64,000 nt of DNA from Palsa-147 sp963771905 (GCA_963771905.1 CAVYVI010000009.1:434001-498000), one strand, 5' to 3'. Positions 11,834-21,343 are shown, counted from the first letter of the stretch. Numbers and translations are program-made. Notes: generated by a model from the sequence alone, not told the origin.

Positions 11834-12691
11834 TTATTCGTCGGCGTGGAGCGCCCGGCCGTTGCGCTCGAGCAGGATCTGAACGCCGAAGTAGCCGAGA
11901 AACGTGGGCTGCCCGCTCGAGGCAGGGCTGAAACTGCGGCCCGCCATGAAGAGAAAGATCAGCCCCTTGTGAAACTCATAGCGGCCGCCAAGATCCCACG
12001 TCGTGTCGTGCGGAAGAGCGCCCATGGCGTAGTCGTTGTAAACCTCGCCATCGATGTCGAACTTCTTCGTGAATTGATGGCCTGCGGAAAATCCGATAAT
12101 GCGTTCTTCGTGACCGTGAAACGGGAAATAGTAGCCGGCCTCGAAATCGAGTTCCATCGGACCGATATTTTTCTGAATTTCCATGGGCATGAGGAATCGC
12201 GAGCCGCTATCGGCGATGCCTTTGCGCACCGAGCCGGACGGCCCGGCGGTTTCCACTTGCGGAAAAATCGAAACGTTCCAGCCGTGATAATCATCGAGGA
12301 AACGCCACTTCACGCCGGGGTAAGCATTGCTCCAGCCGGAACTGCGGGCTTCGCCGGGAACGGTTGAGAAAACGTAGGGAACTTCGAGTGTGAGCTGGAT
12401 GCGCGGGCCGACGCCGTAGTTGAAGTCGAGTTGCGGGAGCTGCAGATCGTGCTGCTGCTGCCGGAAGACGGGCATGACGCCGAGGTTGATCTCCCATTCT
12501 TTTGGACCCGGCGTGCCGGGATCGTTGGTGATGAAGGGAGGGCCGGCCTGAGCGCGCGCGGGTGAAGGAGCAAACAGAGAAAAGACTATCAACGCCAGAA
12601 AACGCGCATAGCAAAATTTGTTTTGATTATGGTTCGAAGAAACGATCTGACCTACCCCCGAGATTAATTGCAGGCGACCTCGCGCGGACAC
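11834..12691 (-). CDS. Exported outer-membrane beta-barrel-like protein
   Basis: 285 residues. A hydrophobic signal (FLALIVFSLFAPSPARAQA) is followed by alternating aromatic/polar beta strands, as in the putative MetA/phenol-degradation transporter barrel family (PF13557-like). Mature start reads GPPFITNDPGTPGPKEWEIN. About 25 residues precede the signal, so the true start may lie further in. No operon partner is evident; it faces away from the toxin-antitoxin locus. The substrate, if it is a channel, cannot be told from sequence. Confidence 0.7.
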   Translation of the reverse strand: MSARGRLQLISGVGQIVSSNHNQNKFCYARFLALIVFSLFAPSPARAQAGPPFITNDPGTPGPKEWEINLGVMPVFRQQQHDLQLPQLDFNYGVGPRIQLTLEVPYVFSTVPGEARSSGWSNAYPGVKWRFLDDYHGWNVSIFPQVETAGPSGSVRKGIADSGSRFLMPMEIQKNIGPMELDFEAGYYFPFHGHEERIIGFSAGHQFTKKFDIDGEVYNDYAMGALPHDTTWDLGGRYEFHKGLIFLFMAGRSFSPASSGQPTFLGYFGVQILLERNGRALHADE

Positions 12692-12846
12692 AATCGTATC
12701 TCATTCGAGAGAAATCGAGAGCGCCTTTGTCGCGTTGTATTTACCGGCGCGGGCGCGGCGAAGGAGGCGCGTTTCTTTTGGCGATGCCGAAAATCGCTTC
12801 TCATGCCCGCGCCGATCCAGAGAAAGCACTTTTCGTTCCATGTTCA

Positions 12847-12873
12847 TATGACTATAATAGTCATAGTGACTAT
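12847..12873 (+). promoter_or_regulatory. Palindromic operator of the toxin-antitoxin operon (putative)
   Basis: A perfect 9-bp inverted repeat around one central base (TATGACTAT, A, ATAGTCATA) at 12847-12865 is followed at once by a third half-site GTGACTAT (12867-12873 plus flank). It ends 14 bp before the antitoxin GTG and covers the likely -10 region. Antitoxins of this type usually repress their own promoter through such palindromes. Confidence 0.6.
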
Positions 12874-12886
12874 TTCGGAGGATGGC

Positions 12887-13147
12887 GTGGCTAAACCGGG
12901 ACGCACGTGGGGAGTTGCCAAAGCGAAGGCGAACTTGAGCGCGGTGATTGATCGCGCGCTGGCCGAGGGCCCGCAGACGATCACGCGAAGCGGACGCAAG
13001 GCCGTGATGGTGGTTTCGGCGGAGGAGTGGGCGCGGAAAACGCAGAGGAAGGGCAATCTCGCTGAATTTTTCGCAGCGTCTCCTTTGCGGGGCGCGCGCG
13101 TGAGGATACGGCGGCCGATGGCCAAGGCGCGCGAGATCGAGCTTTGA
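12887..13147 (+). CDS. Antitoxin, Phd/YefM (prevent-host-death) family
   Basis: 86 residues. The GTG at 12887 is chosen because GGAGGA lies five bases ahead and because the family start (MAKPGRTWGVAKAKANLS) aligns there. The Phd core follows: ALAEGPQTITRSGRKAVMVVSAEEW. The C-terminal tail is basic and proline-containing and should wrap the toxin. Its stop overlaps the start of the PIN toxin by 4 bp (TTGA), the usual coupling that keeps antitoxin ahead of toxin. It likely binds the palindrome just upstream. Confidence 0.88.
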   Translation: MAKPGRTWGVAKAKANLSAVIDRALAEGPQTITRSGRKAVMVVSAEEWARKTQRKGNLAEFFAASPLRGARVRIRRPMAKAREIEL

Positions 13148-13572
13148 ATTACTTGTTGAATACGAATGTCGTATCGGAGTGGCTGAAACCGCGCCCTGAC
13201 GCGAACGTGGTGAAGTGGCTCGCTGAAACGGACGAGGATAGCGTCTACTTGAGCGTGATCACGTTTGCGGAAATTCGGCAAGGCGTTGAGGAGATGAGCG
13301 CCGGACGGCGGCGCGAGGCTCTGAAATCGTGGCTGCAGGACGAGCTTCCGGAAAGATTCGAGGGGCGCATTCTGGGCGTGGGCCTGGTCGTTGCAGCGGC
13401 CTGGGGCATTCTGATGGCGCGCAGCAGCCAGATGGGGATGAATTTGAGTGCGATGGATGCTTTCTTTGCGGCCACGGCGCGGGCCCACGAGCTGACTCTG
13501 ATTACCCGGAACACAAAACATTTCGAGAGACTGGGGATTGGACTGGTCAATCCATGGATTGGTGGAGAGTGA
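13144..13572 (+). CDS. PIN-domain toxin (VapC/FitB type) with altered active site
   Basis: 142 residues from a TTG overlapping the antitoxin stop. PIN toxins are Mg-dependent RNases built around three or four acidic residues. Glu43 (TFAEIRQG) and Asp105 (SAMDAFFAATARAH) are in place, and TRNTKHFE occupies the usual C-terminal motif. The first catalytic Asp, normally in an LLDTN motif, is Asn6 here (LLNTN; codon AAT instead of GAT). The toxin may be weak or dead. All other family features, including NPW near the end, are intact, so the change looks recent. Confidence 0.9.
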   Translation: MNYLLNTNVVSEWLKPRPDANVVKWLAETDEDSVYLSVITFAEIRQGVEEMSAGRRREALKSWLQDELPERFEGRILGVGLVVAAAWGILMARSSQMGMNLSAMDAFFAATARAHELTLITRNTKHFERLGIGLVNPWIGGE

Positions 13573-13751
13573 CGCAAATGTAGTTGAGCGGCTGGCGCTG
13601 CAGCAAAACAGCGGGCTACGACTGATCTCCTGGATTCGTTTCATTCATCCCGCGGAATTCGGAAAACCCAGAGGCGGGGTGTAAACTCCCAGCGAGGCGG
13701 GAACGCGGGGAAAAAATCCTGCGGTTAAATATTTCATTGGAGCGAGCCCTC

Positions 13752-14946
13752 ATGGCCGAAACATTTCCTCTCGGACGAGCGATGCCGCAAAACGCGGCTA
13801 GCGCGCAGTGAGTACGCCGGCGCGACGACCATTCCGTGGTACGTGTGGTGCTGTGCGATCGCGGTGACGTCGGGGTCGGTCGGGAGCGCGTGGGATATTT
13901 CCTGGCACGAGAGCATCGGACGCGACTCGTTCTGGACGCCGGCGCACATGCTGATTTACTTGAGCGGCATCCTGGCCGGACTCTCGTGCGCATATCTGAT
14001 TTTGTCGACGACATTCCAAAAAGACTCGCCGATGCGTGCCGTTTCCATTTCCATGTGGGGATTCCGCGGGCCATTGGGCGCGTTCATTTGCGCGTGGGGC
14101 GGACTGGCGATGATCGCCTCCGCGCCCTTCGATAACTGGTGGCACAACTCCTACGGCCTGGACGTGAAGATTCTGAGCCCGCCGCACATTTTGCTGGCGC
14201 TGGGAATGACCGCGATCCGTCTCGGTCTGCTCGTGCTGGTCCTCGCGGAAATGAATCGCGCGCAGGGCGAATACCGCGTGCGCTTGGAGCGGCTGCTGTT
14301 TTACGCGATGGTTTTCCTGCTGGCGTTGACGATCGGGATTTCGCAGGAGCTGACCGATCGCATCTTCATGCACGGCGCGAAATTTTATTTGGTGATCGCG
14401 CTGGCCGCGCCGATCTGGATTGCGGCGATCGCCCGCGCGTCCGACCATCGCTGGGCGGCGACGATCATGACGGGGATGTTCACGGCGCTGCATATGGCGT
14501 TTACGTGGGTGCTGCCGCTATTTCCGGCCGTGCCGAAGCTCGGCCCGGTGTATCAGAACATCACGCATCTGGTGCCGCCGGATTTTCCGGTGCTGCTGAT
14601 CGTGCCGGCGATTGTGTTCGATCTGGTCCGGCGGCGAATCGGCGGATGGAAACGCTGGGCGCAGGCCATGACGCTCGGCGTGGCGTTTTTGGCGAGCTTC
14701 ATTGGGGTGCAATGGCCGTTCGCGAATTTCCTGATGTCGCCGATATCAGAAAACTGGTTCTTCGCGACAGATAATTATCCGTACTTCGTGCCGCCGGCTT
14801 CGCCGTGGGTTCAGAATATTTACGTGGCGACGGAACACAGCGCGGGGCAATTCGGGGCGCGGATGGCGACGGCGTTCGTGGTGGCGATGATGATGACGTG
14901 GATTGGCCTCGCGTGGGGAGATTGGATGCGGCGCGTCCGGCGATGA
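13752..14946 (+). CDS. Multi-pass membrane protein of unknown function (apparent frameshift near the start)
   Basis: About 395 residues with roughly eight to nine membrane helices. The long frame is open from upstream of 13843 to 14946. It has no good start of its own, whereas an ATG at 13752 with GGAG nine bases ahead begins MAETFPLGRAMPQNAASAQ and stops at 13810 just where the other frame continues EYAGATTIPWYVWCC. A one-base excess between about 13783 and 13810 (an AAAA run lies there) would join them. Conserved-looking loops carry His and Trp (WDISWHESIGRDSFWTPAHM, split). The next gene encodes a His/Met-rich exported protein and the pair likely works together. Function not recognised. 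Confidence 0.7.
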
Positions 14947-15031
14947 GTGCGGCGCGCGCGATTTGACACTTTCGAAATCATTTTCCCGGCAGGTCTATCC
15001 GCGAATTGAATTTTGCTCCAGAAAAACTTTT

Positions 15032-16531
15032 ATGAAACGACGTGTCCTTCCGATTGTGATTTTTTTGCTGACGGCGCTGCCGGTGGCGGCGCATGTGGGC
15101 AGCCCGGACGTCTATTACGAAGGCGATGCCGGCCCTTACCATCTTTTTGTGACCGTGCGCGTGCCGCAAGTAATTCCCGGCGTGGCGGAAATTGAAGTCC
15201 GCAGCGAATCGAAGGATGTACGCGCGATTCAGATCGTTCCGTTGCGATTGACCGGGCCAGGCTCGAAGTTCGCGCCCACGCCGGACGTGGCGCAATCTTC
15301 GAAGGATGATCCGCAATTTTTTACCGGCAGCCTCTGGCTGATGGAATCGGGCGCGCTGCAAGTGCGCATTTTGGTCGACGGAGCGAAAGGCAAAGGGGAA
15401 CTCGCGATACCGGTGCCGTCGTTCGCGCAACGCACGTTTCCGATGGAGAAATCGCTCGGCGGCCTGTTGATCGTACTCATGCTCATCCTGGCAGTTGGAA
15501 TCGTTTCGATTGTTGGCGCCGGCGTGCGCGAATGCAAGCTCGAGCCCGGAGAAACGCCGGGGCCTTCGAACAAAAAATGGGCGCGCGTGATCATGGGGGT
15601 CACAGCGGCGCTGGTGATTGCGATTCTGTATCTCGGCAACGTATGGTGGGGCGTCGAGGCGCGCACCTACGAAGGCCGCGTCAATTTTTACAAGCCGCCC
15701 ACGGCGGAAACGACGCTCGAGAACGGGAACCGCCTCGTGATTCGAGCGCGGAGCGCGAGCCCGCGGTGGTCGGAGCGAATCGACATGGAGAAAGTGGTTC
15801 CCGACCACAATCACTTGATGCATCTGTTTTTGATTTCGCAGCCGGGAATGGAACGGATGTGGCATTTGCATCCGGAACGCATTGAAGGCGGGGCGTTCGC
15901 GGACAATTTGTCGGCGATGCCCGCAGGGCGTTATCAAATTTTCGCGGATGTCGTGGACGAGCGCGGATTTCCGTGGACGCTGGTTGGCGAGATCGAATTG
16001 CCGCAGGTCGTTGGCAAGCCGCTCGAGGGAGATGATTCGGATTGGTCGGGCGCGGCGTTGGCTGCGGCTGACGGAGATTCGAGCGTCGCGCAACTTCCCG
16101 ACGGCGGGCGGATGATTTGGCGACGGCCGGATGGACCGCTGCGAGCCAATGCCGCCCTCAATTTCAAATTCAGCGTCGAAGATAAAAACGGCAAGCCCGC
16201 GCAGGATCTGGAGCCGTATATGGGAATGGCAGCGCACGCGGAAGTGGTGCGCTCCGATTTCAGCGTGTTCGCGCACATTCATCCCGCGGGATCGGTCTCG
16301 ATGGCGGCGCTCGAATTGGCGCAGGCCGGGCTTCCGGGCGGCGCAGCCGCTTCCGCATCCGGCGGAATGTCGATGCCGATGCCGCTGGCTTCGCCGATGA
16401 ACTCCGCGCCGCTCCCGCCGGATGTCAGCTTCCCGTACGGATTTCCGCAGCCGGGCGAGTACCGCATTTTCGTGCAGATCAAGCGCGGCGGACGCGTGGA
16501 GACCGGCGCGTTTGACGCGCACGTGCAGTGA
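15032..16531 (+). CDS. Exported/membrane-anchored His- and Met-rich protein
   Basis: 499 residues from the ATG at 15032. It has a signal peptide (RRVLPIVIFLLTALPVAAHVG) and, after a first extracytoplasmic domain, two membrane helices at about 140-165 and 185-205. A large C-terminal extracytoplasmic part follows. Histidine/methionine clusters stand out: MHLF with MWHLHPE, AAHAEV with FAHIHPAGS, and GGMSMPMPLASPM. Such motifs suggest metal, perhaps copper, binding. It ends with a beta-domain (PGEYRIFVQIKRGGRVETG). It is 85 bp behind a polytopic membrane protein. The metal role is inference; no enzyme motif was found. Confidence 0.72.
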   Translation: MKRRVLPIVIFLLTALPVAAHVGSPDVYYEGDAGPYHLFVTVRVPQVIPGVAEIEVRSESKDVRAIQIVPLRLTGPGSKFAPTPDVAQSSKDDPQFFTGSLWLMESGALQVRILVDGAKGKGELAIPVPSFAQRTFPMEKSLGGLLIVLMLILAVGIVSIVGAGVRECKLEPGETPGPSNKKWARVIMGVTAALVIAILYLGNVWWGVEARTYEGRVNFYKPPTAETTLENGNRLVIRARSASPRWSERIDMEKVVPDHNHLMHLFLISQPGMERMWHLHPERIEGGAFADNLSAMPAGRYQIFADVVDERGFPWTLVGEIELPQVVGKPLEGDDSDWSGAALAAADGDSSVAQLPDGGRMIWRRPDGPLRANAALNFKFSVEDKNGKPAQDLEPYMGMAAHAEVVRSDFSVFAHIHPAGSVSMAALELAQAGLPGGAAASASGGMSMPMPLASPMNSAPLPPDVSFPYGFPQPGEYRIFVQIKRGGRVETGAFDAHVQ

Positions 16532-16726
16532 ACGGCGGTTCGGGATAATCTTGCGAACGGAACGCCGAATGTGGCCGCATCGAGAGAGAATCCTGCCGCG
16601 GTAAAAAATCTGCCTTGCGCATCTGAGAATTTTTCGGCGCTGCGCCGGTTTCGCGAAAGCATGATTCGCGCGCCGGAATTGCCGCGTGGAACTATCGCGC
16701 CGCCGCTGCGCAGGCTCGCTCGATTG

Positions 16727-17239
16727 CTACGCTGATTCGCGAGGCAGGGAAAATCGGCGGAAGATGGCGACGATCCAAAAGAACGTGAAGAGAAGAAATC
16801 CGAAAATAAAGAGCAGGACTTCCTCGGCGGGAAGTTGCGGAGCAGGATCGAGATCGGCGCGCATGACCAGTTCCATCACGCAGACGAGGAGCAGCAGAAG
16901 AGCGCAGCCGAACCAGGCGAAATGTCTTTGGAGGAAGTCGAAAGTTCCGTCGCGGCGCTCGGGAGCCAGCCAGTATTCCTTGTTGGGGAGATTGATGCTG
17001 GACGGAGGCAATTGGGCGATCCTCCAGGGCACGGCGAATCCGACGATTGCGGCCAGAACGACGACGCCGGCGTAGACCATGAAGAATTGCGGCTTGTCCA
17101 TCCAATTGTTGGGAGCGCCGGAAACGCCAAAGTGCGAGGCCATGCGATCGGGAAGCAGCGCGTAATTCTTGATGGCTTGCGCGACAGCGGCCACGATCAG
17201 CGCAAGGAACAAAATGAAGGGAACTCGCGTACCTGACAT
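16727..17239 (-). CDS. DUF1648-domain membrane protein
   Basis: 170 residues. The ATG at 17239 begins SGTRVPFILFLALIVAAVAQ, the first of about four membrane helices. The DUF1648 signature is the loop YALLPDRMASHFGVSGAPNNW, a motif shared with SdpI-like proteins. The open frame continues upstream of 17239, but the DUF1648 start and the loss of protein-like character mark 17239 as the start. Function in the family is poorly known; SdpI relatives act as immunity or signal proteins. Confidence 0.85.
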   Translation of the reverse strand: MSGTRVPFILFLALIVAAVAQAIKNYALLPDRMASHFGVSGAPNNWMDKPQFFMVYAGVVVLAAIVGFAVPWRIAQLPPSSINLPNKEYWLAPERRDGTFDFLQRHFAWFGCALLLLLVCVMELVMRADLDPAPQLPAEEVLLFIFGFLLFTFFWIVAIFRRFSLPRESA

Positions 17240-17500
17240 TTGAGTCTCTTGCGAAAGATTACAGGCAGAATCGGATGGAGGCAAGCGGAGCGGCTTCTCG
17301 GGAGGCAGTTCGGGCGCTGACGAATTTAAATGGTTGGCGTCTAATAGTTCGGGGATTTGCCGTGCGGCTGCGAACGGGATAATCCGGTCGCGGACAATTT
17401 CGCGCGCGGTCCGTGGGCCCAAATGGATTTGTATGCAGCGCATTGATGTAGGCGCTGAATCTGCACGGGGAATCGGGAGTCTCCCGGTCGGAGGAGCATC

Positions 17501-19928
17501 ATGCAGACGCTCATGCAAGACCTTCGCTACGCGTTCCGCCAGCTTCGCAAGGCGCCGGGATTCGCGCTTACCGCGGTCCTCTCCCTGGCCTTGGGGATTG
17601 GCGCGACGACCGCCGTCTTCAGCGTCATCTACGGCGTCCTGATTGATCCGTATCCCTACAAGGACGCCAATCGCATGGTGCACGTCGAACTGCGCGACAA
17701 GACCGGTCGCGGCCCGCTTCTCATGGTCACCGGCCCCGAATCGAAGGAGCTGCTTCAAATCCCGTCGATCGATGACGCGTTCCTGATGCAGTACCAGCAG
17801 CAGACCCTGACCGGAGATCGCCTGCCCGTCTCGGTGCAGGTCGGCTTGTATTCGCCGAATGTTTTCAATTTCATGGGTGTGCCGCCGCTTCTCGGTCGTG
17901 AATTCACGGCGGATGACGCGCCCGGTGGCGCGGCGTCGCCCGTAGCGGTCCTGAGCTATTTGTTCTGGCAGAAGCAATTCGGCGGAAGTCGCGATGCGAT
18001 CGGAAAGTCGATCGAACTCGACCACAAACTGTATACGGTGATTGGCGTCGTGCCTCCGCGATTTACGTGGGGAGATTCAGACGTCTATTTGCCCGCGGTT
18101 GCGACGGCGGCTCCGCACGATTACTGGCTCTCGTTTATCCGGTTGAAGCCGGGCGCCTCACACGCGGCCGCGGCGGCGGAGCTGCAAGTCCTCTCCGACA
18201 GTTTCGCGAAGCGCGATCCCTCGAATTTTCCAGTGCAAAGGCGCGTCGCGATCGTAACGTTGAACGAAGAAGTCCTCGGGCGTTTTTCGGGAACGCTCGT
18301 GCTCTTGTTCGGAGCGGTGGTGGCGCTGCTGGTGATTGGCTGCGCGAATGTTTCGATCCTGCTCCTTGCCCGAGGAGCGGCGCGGCAGCATGAACTCGCG
18401 ATGCGCGTTTCCGTCGGCGCCACGCGGGCGAGGTTGATCCGGCAGTTGCTCACCGAATCGATTCTGCTTTCCGTGACCGGAGCGGCTCTGGGCGTACTCG
18501 CCGCATACCGCGGCGTGGATGCGATTTCCGCCCGGCTGCCGCTGTACTCGTTTCCCCACGAGGCCGCAATCCATGTGAATGCCATGGTCCTGCTCTTCAG
18601 CGCCGCGGTGGCCTTGCTCACCGGTATTCTGTTCGGCATCTCGCCGGCGTGGCAGCTTTCCCGGCCGCAACTGGGCCAGCTCATTCAGGCCAGCAACGCG
18701 AGGCACTCGGGAAGCGCGCACGGACGGCAAGTGCATCGCGTGCTGATCGCCGGACAAGTGGCGCTCACTATTTTGCTGCTGGCCGGGGCCGGCGCGGCCA
18801 CCAAAGCATTCCTCGAGCTGACGCACAAGCCGCTGGGATTCGACCCGGAGCACCTGATCGAGATGAACCTCGCACTGCCGAAGGGAGCGAATCCCGCATG
18901 GCAGGAACGCCTCAACGCCAATGAAGCCGTGCGCCAGGCGATCGCGCAAACTCCGGGAGTGACCGATGCGGCGGTATCCAATGCGTGGTTTCCGCCTTTC
19001 GGGGGATTCGACCGCGAATATCGCAATTCAAAGCAAGCCGGGACTGACCGATGCGCAGGCGGTGCTCGCGCTTGTGAGCCCGCAGGAATTTTCCACGCTG
19101 CACATTCCGCTGCTCGCTGGCCGGACGTTCAACGATGCCGAGGTAATGCGCGCGGCGCATGTGGCGCTGGTGAGCCAGGGCTTCGTAAAACAATTCATGT
19201 CGGACCGCGAACCGATCGGGCAGAGCGTGCGCAGCCCGATGCTCAAAATCGACCAGCCAAGTCTTCTCCGCGCGCAAGCGCCGGACGATTGGCTCGAAGT
19301 GATCGGCGTTGTCGGTGATGTGCGCAACGATGGGTTCGAGCGCCCCACGAAACCCGCTATTTTCATTCCCTATAGTTTTGTTTTGCCGCCGGACGAAGCG
19401 CTGATGGTGCGCGCGAACGGCGATCCGGATGCGGCCACGCGGTCGATAAAAGAGAGGTTGCGCCAGATTAACCCCGAGTTGGTGGTCGGCGAGGAACACA
19501 CGATGCTGTGGTGGCTGGACACGCGGGGATGGGGGAAGGAACGGTTCATCGCGACGCTGTTTGGATTTTTTGCGCTTCTCGCGTTGGCACTGGCGGCGAC
19601 GGGACTCTACAGCGTGGTCTCTTACGCCGTAACGCAACGGACGCAAGAACTTGGCATCCGCATGGCCTTGGGAGCGCCGCGCGCGAATATCATTCGATTG
19701 GTGCTGGGTTCAACGGCGGCGACGCTGGGAATTGGCTTGGCGGTCGGGTTGTTGCTGAGCATCGTCCTGAACCAGCTGATGTCGTCGTGGGCGGGCGGGA
19801 GTTCGCGTGATCCTGTAACGCTGATCGCGGCGGCGATGATTCTCATGCTTGTGGCGACGATCGCCTGCATCGTGCCGGCCCTGCGCGCCGCGGCGATCGA
19901 TCCCATGCAAGCGTTGCGGACGGAATAG
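17501..19928 (+). pseudogene. ABC transporter permease, MacB/FtsX-like duplicated type, broken by a frameshift
   Basis: Acidobacterial-type large permease: a MacB-like periplasmic domain and two FtsX halves. Start ATG at 17501 with GGAGGA six bases ahead. First helix (FALTAVLSLALGIGATTAVFS) near residue 25, central helices near 265-440, last three helices before the PMQALRTE end. The frame breaks at the G5 run 19001-19005: one extra G would fuse PPFGG to DSTANIAIQSKPG and give one protein of about 808 residues. As read, the second half starts in another frame. No ATPase lies beside it, typical of orphan members. Either a sequencing indel or a real mutation. Confidence 0.88.
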
Positions 19929-19985
19929 AGATTCGCCTGTTTGGCTGTCAAATCTTCGATCTCCGCTGCGGCTTGAAAGATTGGT

Positions 19986-20072
19986 TCAGGCGGGAGCTTT
20001 TTTCTTGGCCGCGCGCTGCACAGCGCGTTCCACGAACGTAATCGCAAACGTCCCCAGGACAAATTCCCACAT
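19986..20072 (-). CDS. Possible 28-residue small protein
   Basis: A short minus-strand frame from an ATG at 20072 encodes one amphipathic/hydrophobic helix followed by a basic tail (ERAVQRAAKKKAPA). It has plausible composition but no confirmed ribosome site. The gap 19929-20201 otherwise shows nothing recognisable apart from the region ahead of the phoU-like gene. Confidence 0.2.
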   Translation of the reverse strand: MWEFVLGTFAITFVERAVQRAAKKKAPA

Positions 20073-20201
20073 TACCTTGTCGCGCAGCGTGATCGGCGTC
20101 GCGCCGCTTTCATCCAGAATTTATCGGGCCGTAATTCCCGCGCAATATGCAGTCGTTAAATTGTTCCCGCGATGGGTGTAGGGAGGCCAAGGGGAGGGGA
20201 C

Positions 20202-20969
20202 ATGGCGGCTACGGCAAATAATGGGGAGGGAGTTTACCAGGCGGCGCTGGTGAACTACGTGGTGTCGATGGCGCGCACGGTGGAAGGTTCGGTGAGCCGC
20301 GCACTGGAAGCCCTGCTGGAGCGCAATGAAAAGCTCGCCAGCGAAGTCTTTCTCACCGAGCCGCGCATCAACGAAATGGAAATTATCATCGACGAGCACG
20401 CCATCCGTCTGCTGCGCCGCGGAAATCTGCCGGAAGCGGACGTGCGCCTCATCGTCGCAAGCCTCAAAATCAATAACGACCTCGAACGCATGGGCGATCT
20501 CGCCGTGAATATCTGCCAGCGCGTGATTTCGCTCGCCTCCATGGGCGAACTCGCGAATCCGCCCGACCTGCAGCCAATGACGGCGGCGGTCCGCGCGATG
20601 GTGAGCAAGAGCTTGGGCGCGCTGATTTTTCAGAATGTGGTCCTGGCGAACGACGTCCTCGAAAGCGACGTCGTCGTCGATCAGTTTCGCGACGCCATTT
20701 TTGAGAGCCTGCTCGCCGGCATGTCACAAGATCCCGCGCAGGTGGCGCCGAATCTGCATTTCGTTCTGGCCACTCGGCACCTCGAGCGCATCGCCGATCA
20801 CGCCACGAACATCGCGGAAGACATTCTGTTCTGGGTGCGAGGTCTCGATGTGCGGCATGGCCGCGAATTTCAAGCTGAAGTAGCCGGAGCTTTGGGCGAT
20901 GCGCCGGAGGCGATGGCGCAGGCGCCAGCGAACCGCGAGAACGGGATCGAAGCGCAGGGCGACCGATAG
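20202..20969 (+). CDS. phoU: PhoU-like phosphate signalling protein (first copy)
   Basis: 255 residues from the ATG at 20202, with GGGGAGGGG just ahead. Two PhoU repeats of three helices each; the metal-binding signature appears as INNDLERMGDLAVNI in the first and HLERIADHATNIAEDI in the second repeat. PhoU links the Pst transporter to PhoR and suppresses the regulon when phosphate is ample. This copy has an N-terminal extension and a Pro/Ala/Glu-rich tail that the second copy downstream of pstB lacks. It precedes pstS by about 400 bp containing PHO-box-like repeats. Confidence 0.9.
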   Translation: MAATANNGEGVYQAALVNYVVSMARTVEGSVSRALEALLERNEKLASEVFLTEPRINEMEIIIDEHAIRLLRRGNLPEADVRLIVASLKINNDLERMGDLAVNICQRVISLASMGELANPPDLQPMTAAVRAMVSKSLGALIFQNVVLANDVLESDVVVDQFRDAIFESLLAGMSQDPAQVAPNLHFVLATRHLERIADHATNIAEDILFWVRGLDVRHGREFQAEVAGALGDAPEAMAQAPANRENGIEAQGDR

Positions 20970-21015
20970 GCGCGGACCAAAGTCATTTTCAGGCAACTCA
21001 CTTTCACGCAACCCG

Positions 21016-21059
21016 CTGTCACGCAGATTTCACAAAGCACTGACGCTGCATTCACCCGG
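21016..21059 (+). promoter_or_regulatory. Tandem PHO-box-like array (four 11-bp units)
   Basis: Four units follow one another at exact 11-bp spacing: CTGTCAC+GCAG, ATTTCAC+AAAG, CACTGAC+GCTG and CATTCAC+CCGG. Three of the four heptamers end in TCAC, as in PhoB sites. A TAGGCT sequence about 12 bp on could be a -10. Between here and pstS (21060-21374) I see one weak 60-codon frame and the second PHO box, nothing else. Confidence 0.5.
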
Positions 21060-21325
21060 AACGGGTACCGTCTAGGCTCTTCCGATGTTTGGATGAGCCA
21101 TGAACAAGCCCCGCATCAAAGTCCCGGAGCCACTCCCTTCCGACCACGCCCCCAAGGGGCCATCGCTCCCCCTGCGCTGGCCCCTTGACTTCTCGCGAGC
21201 CCGAGCGCTTCCACTCGGCCAAAGCTGGGAGGCCGGCATATCTCGCATTTTCATTTCTTTACCCGCCGGCCTGAGGCATTAGCGCGCATGGAATGGCGCC
21301 GCCCGTTCACGCGGAATTCTTGCGG

Positions 21326-21343
21326 CTGTAACCCCGCTGTAAC
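21326..21343 (+). promoter_or_regulatory. PHO box upstream of pstS
   Basis: Two identical heptamers CTGTAAC separated by CCCG give the classic 18-bp PhoB site (7+4+7). It ends 31 bp before the pstS ATG, with AGAATCTA as a possible -10 about 12 bp downstream. Expected to be activated by the PhoB-like regulator at 9140-9841 when phosphate is low. Confidence 0.65.

Noticed and set aside
14978..16522. A 514-codon minus-strand frame opposite the His/Met-rich protein
   Set aside because: Antisense shadow; the plus strand has a signal peptide, helices and consistent composition.
17240..18025. Upstream extension of the DUF1648 frame
   Set aside because: Lies antisense to the start of the ABC permease and lacks protein-like sequence; the DUF1648 homology begins at 17239.
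21100..21282. 60-codon frame between the two PHO-box clusters as a gene
   Set aside because: No ribosome site, Pro/Arg-rich composition and a similar-length frame on the other strand; kept only as part of the leader observation.
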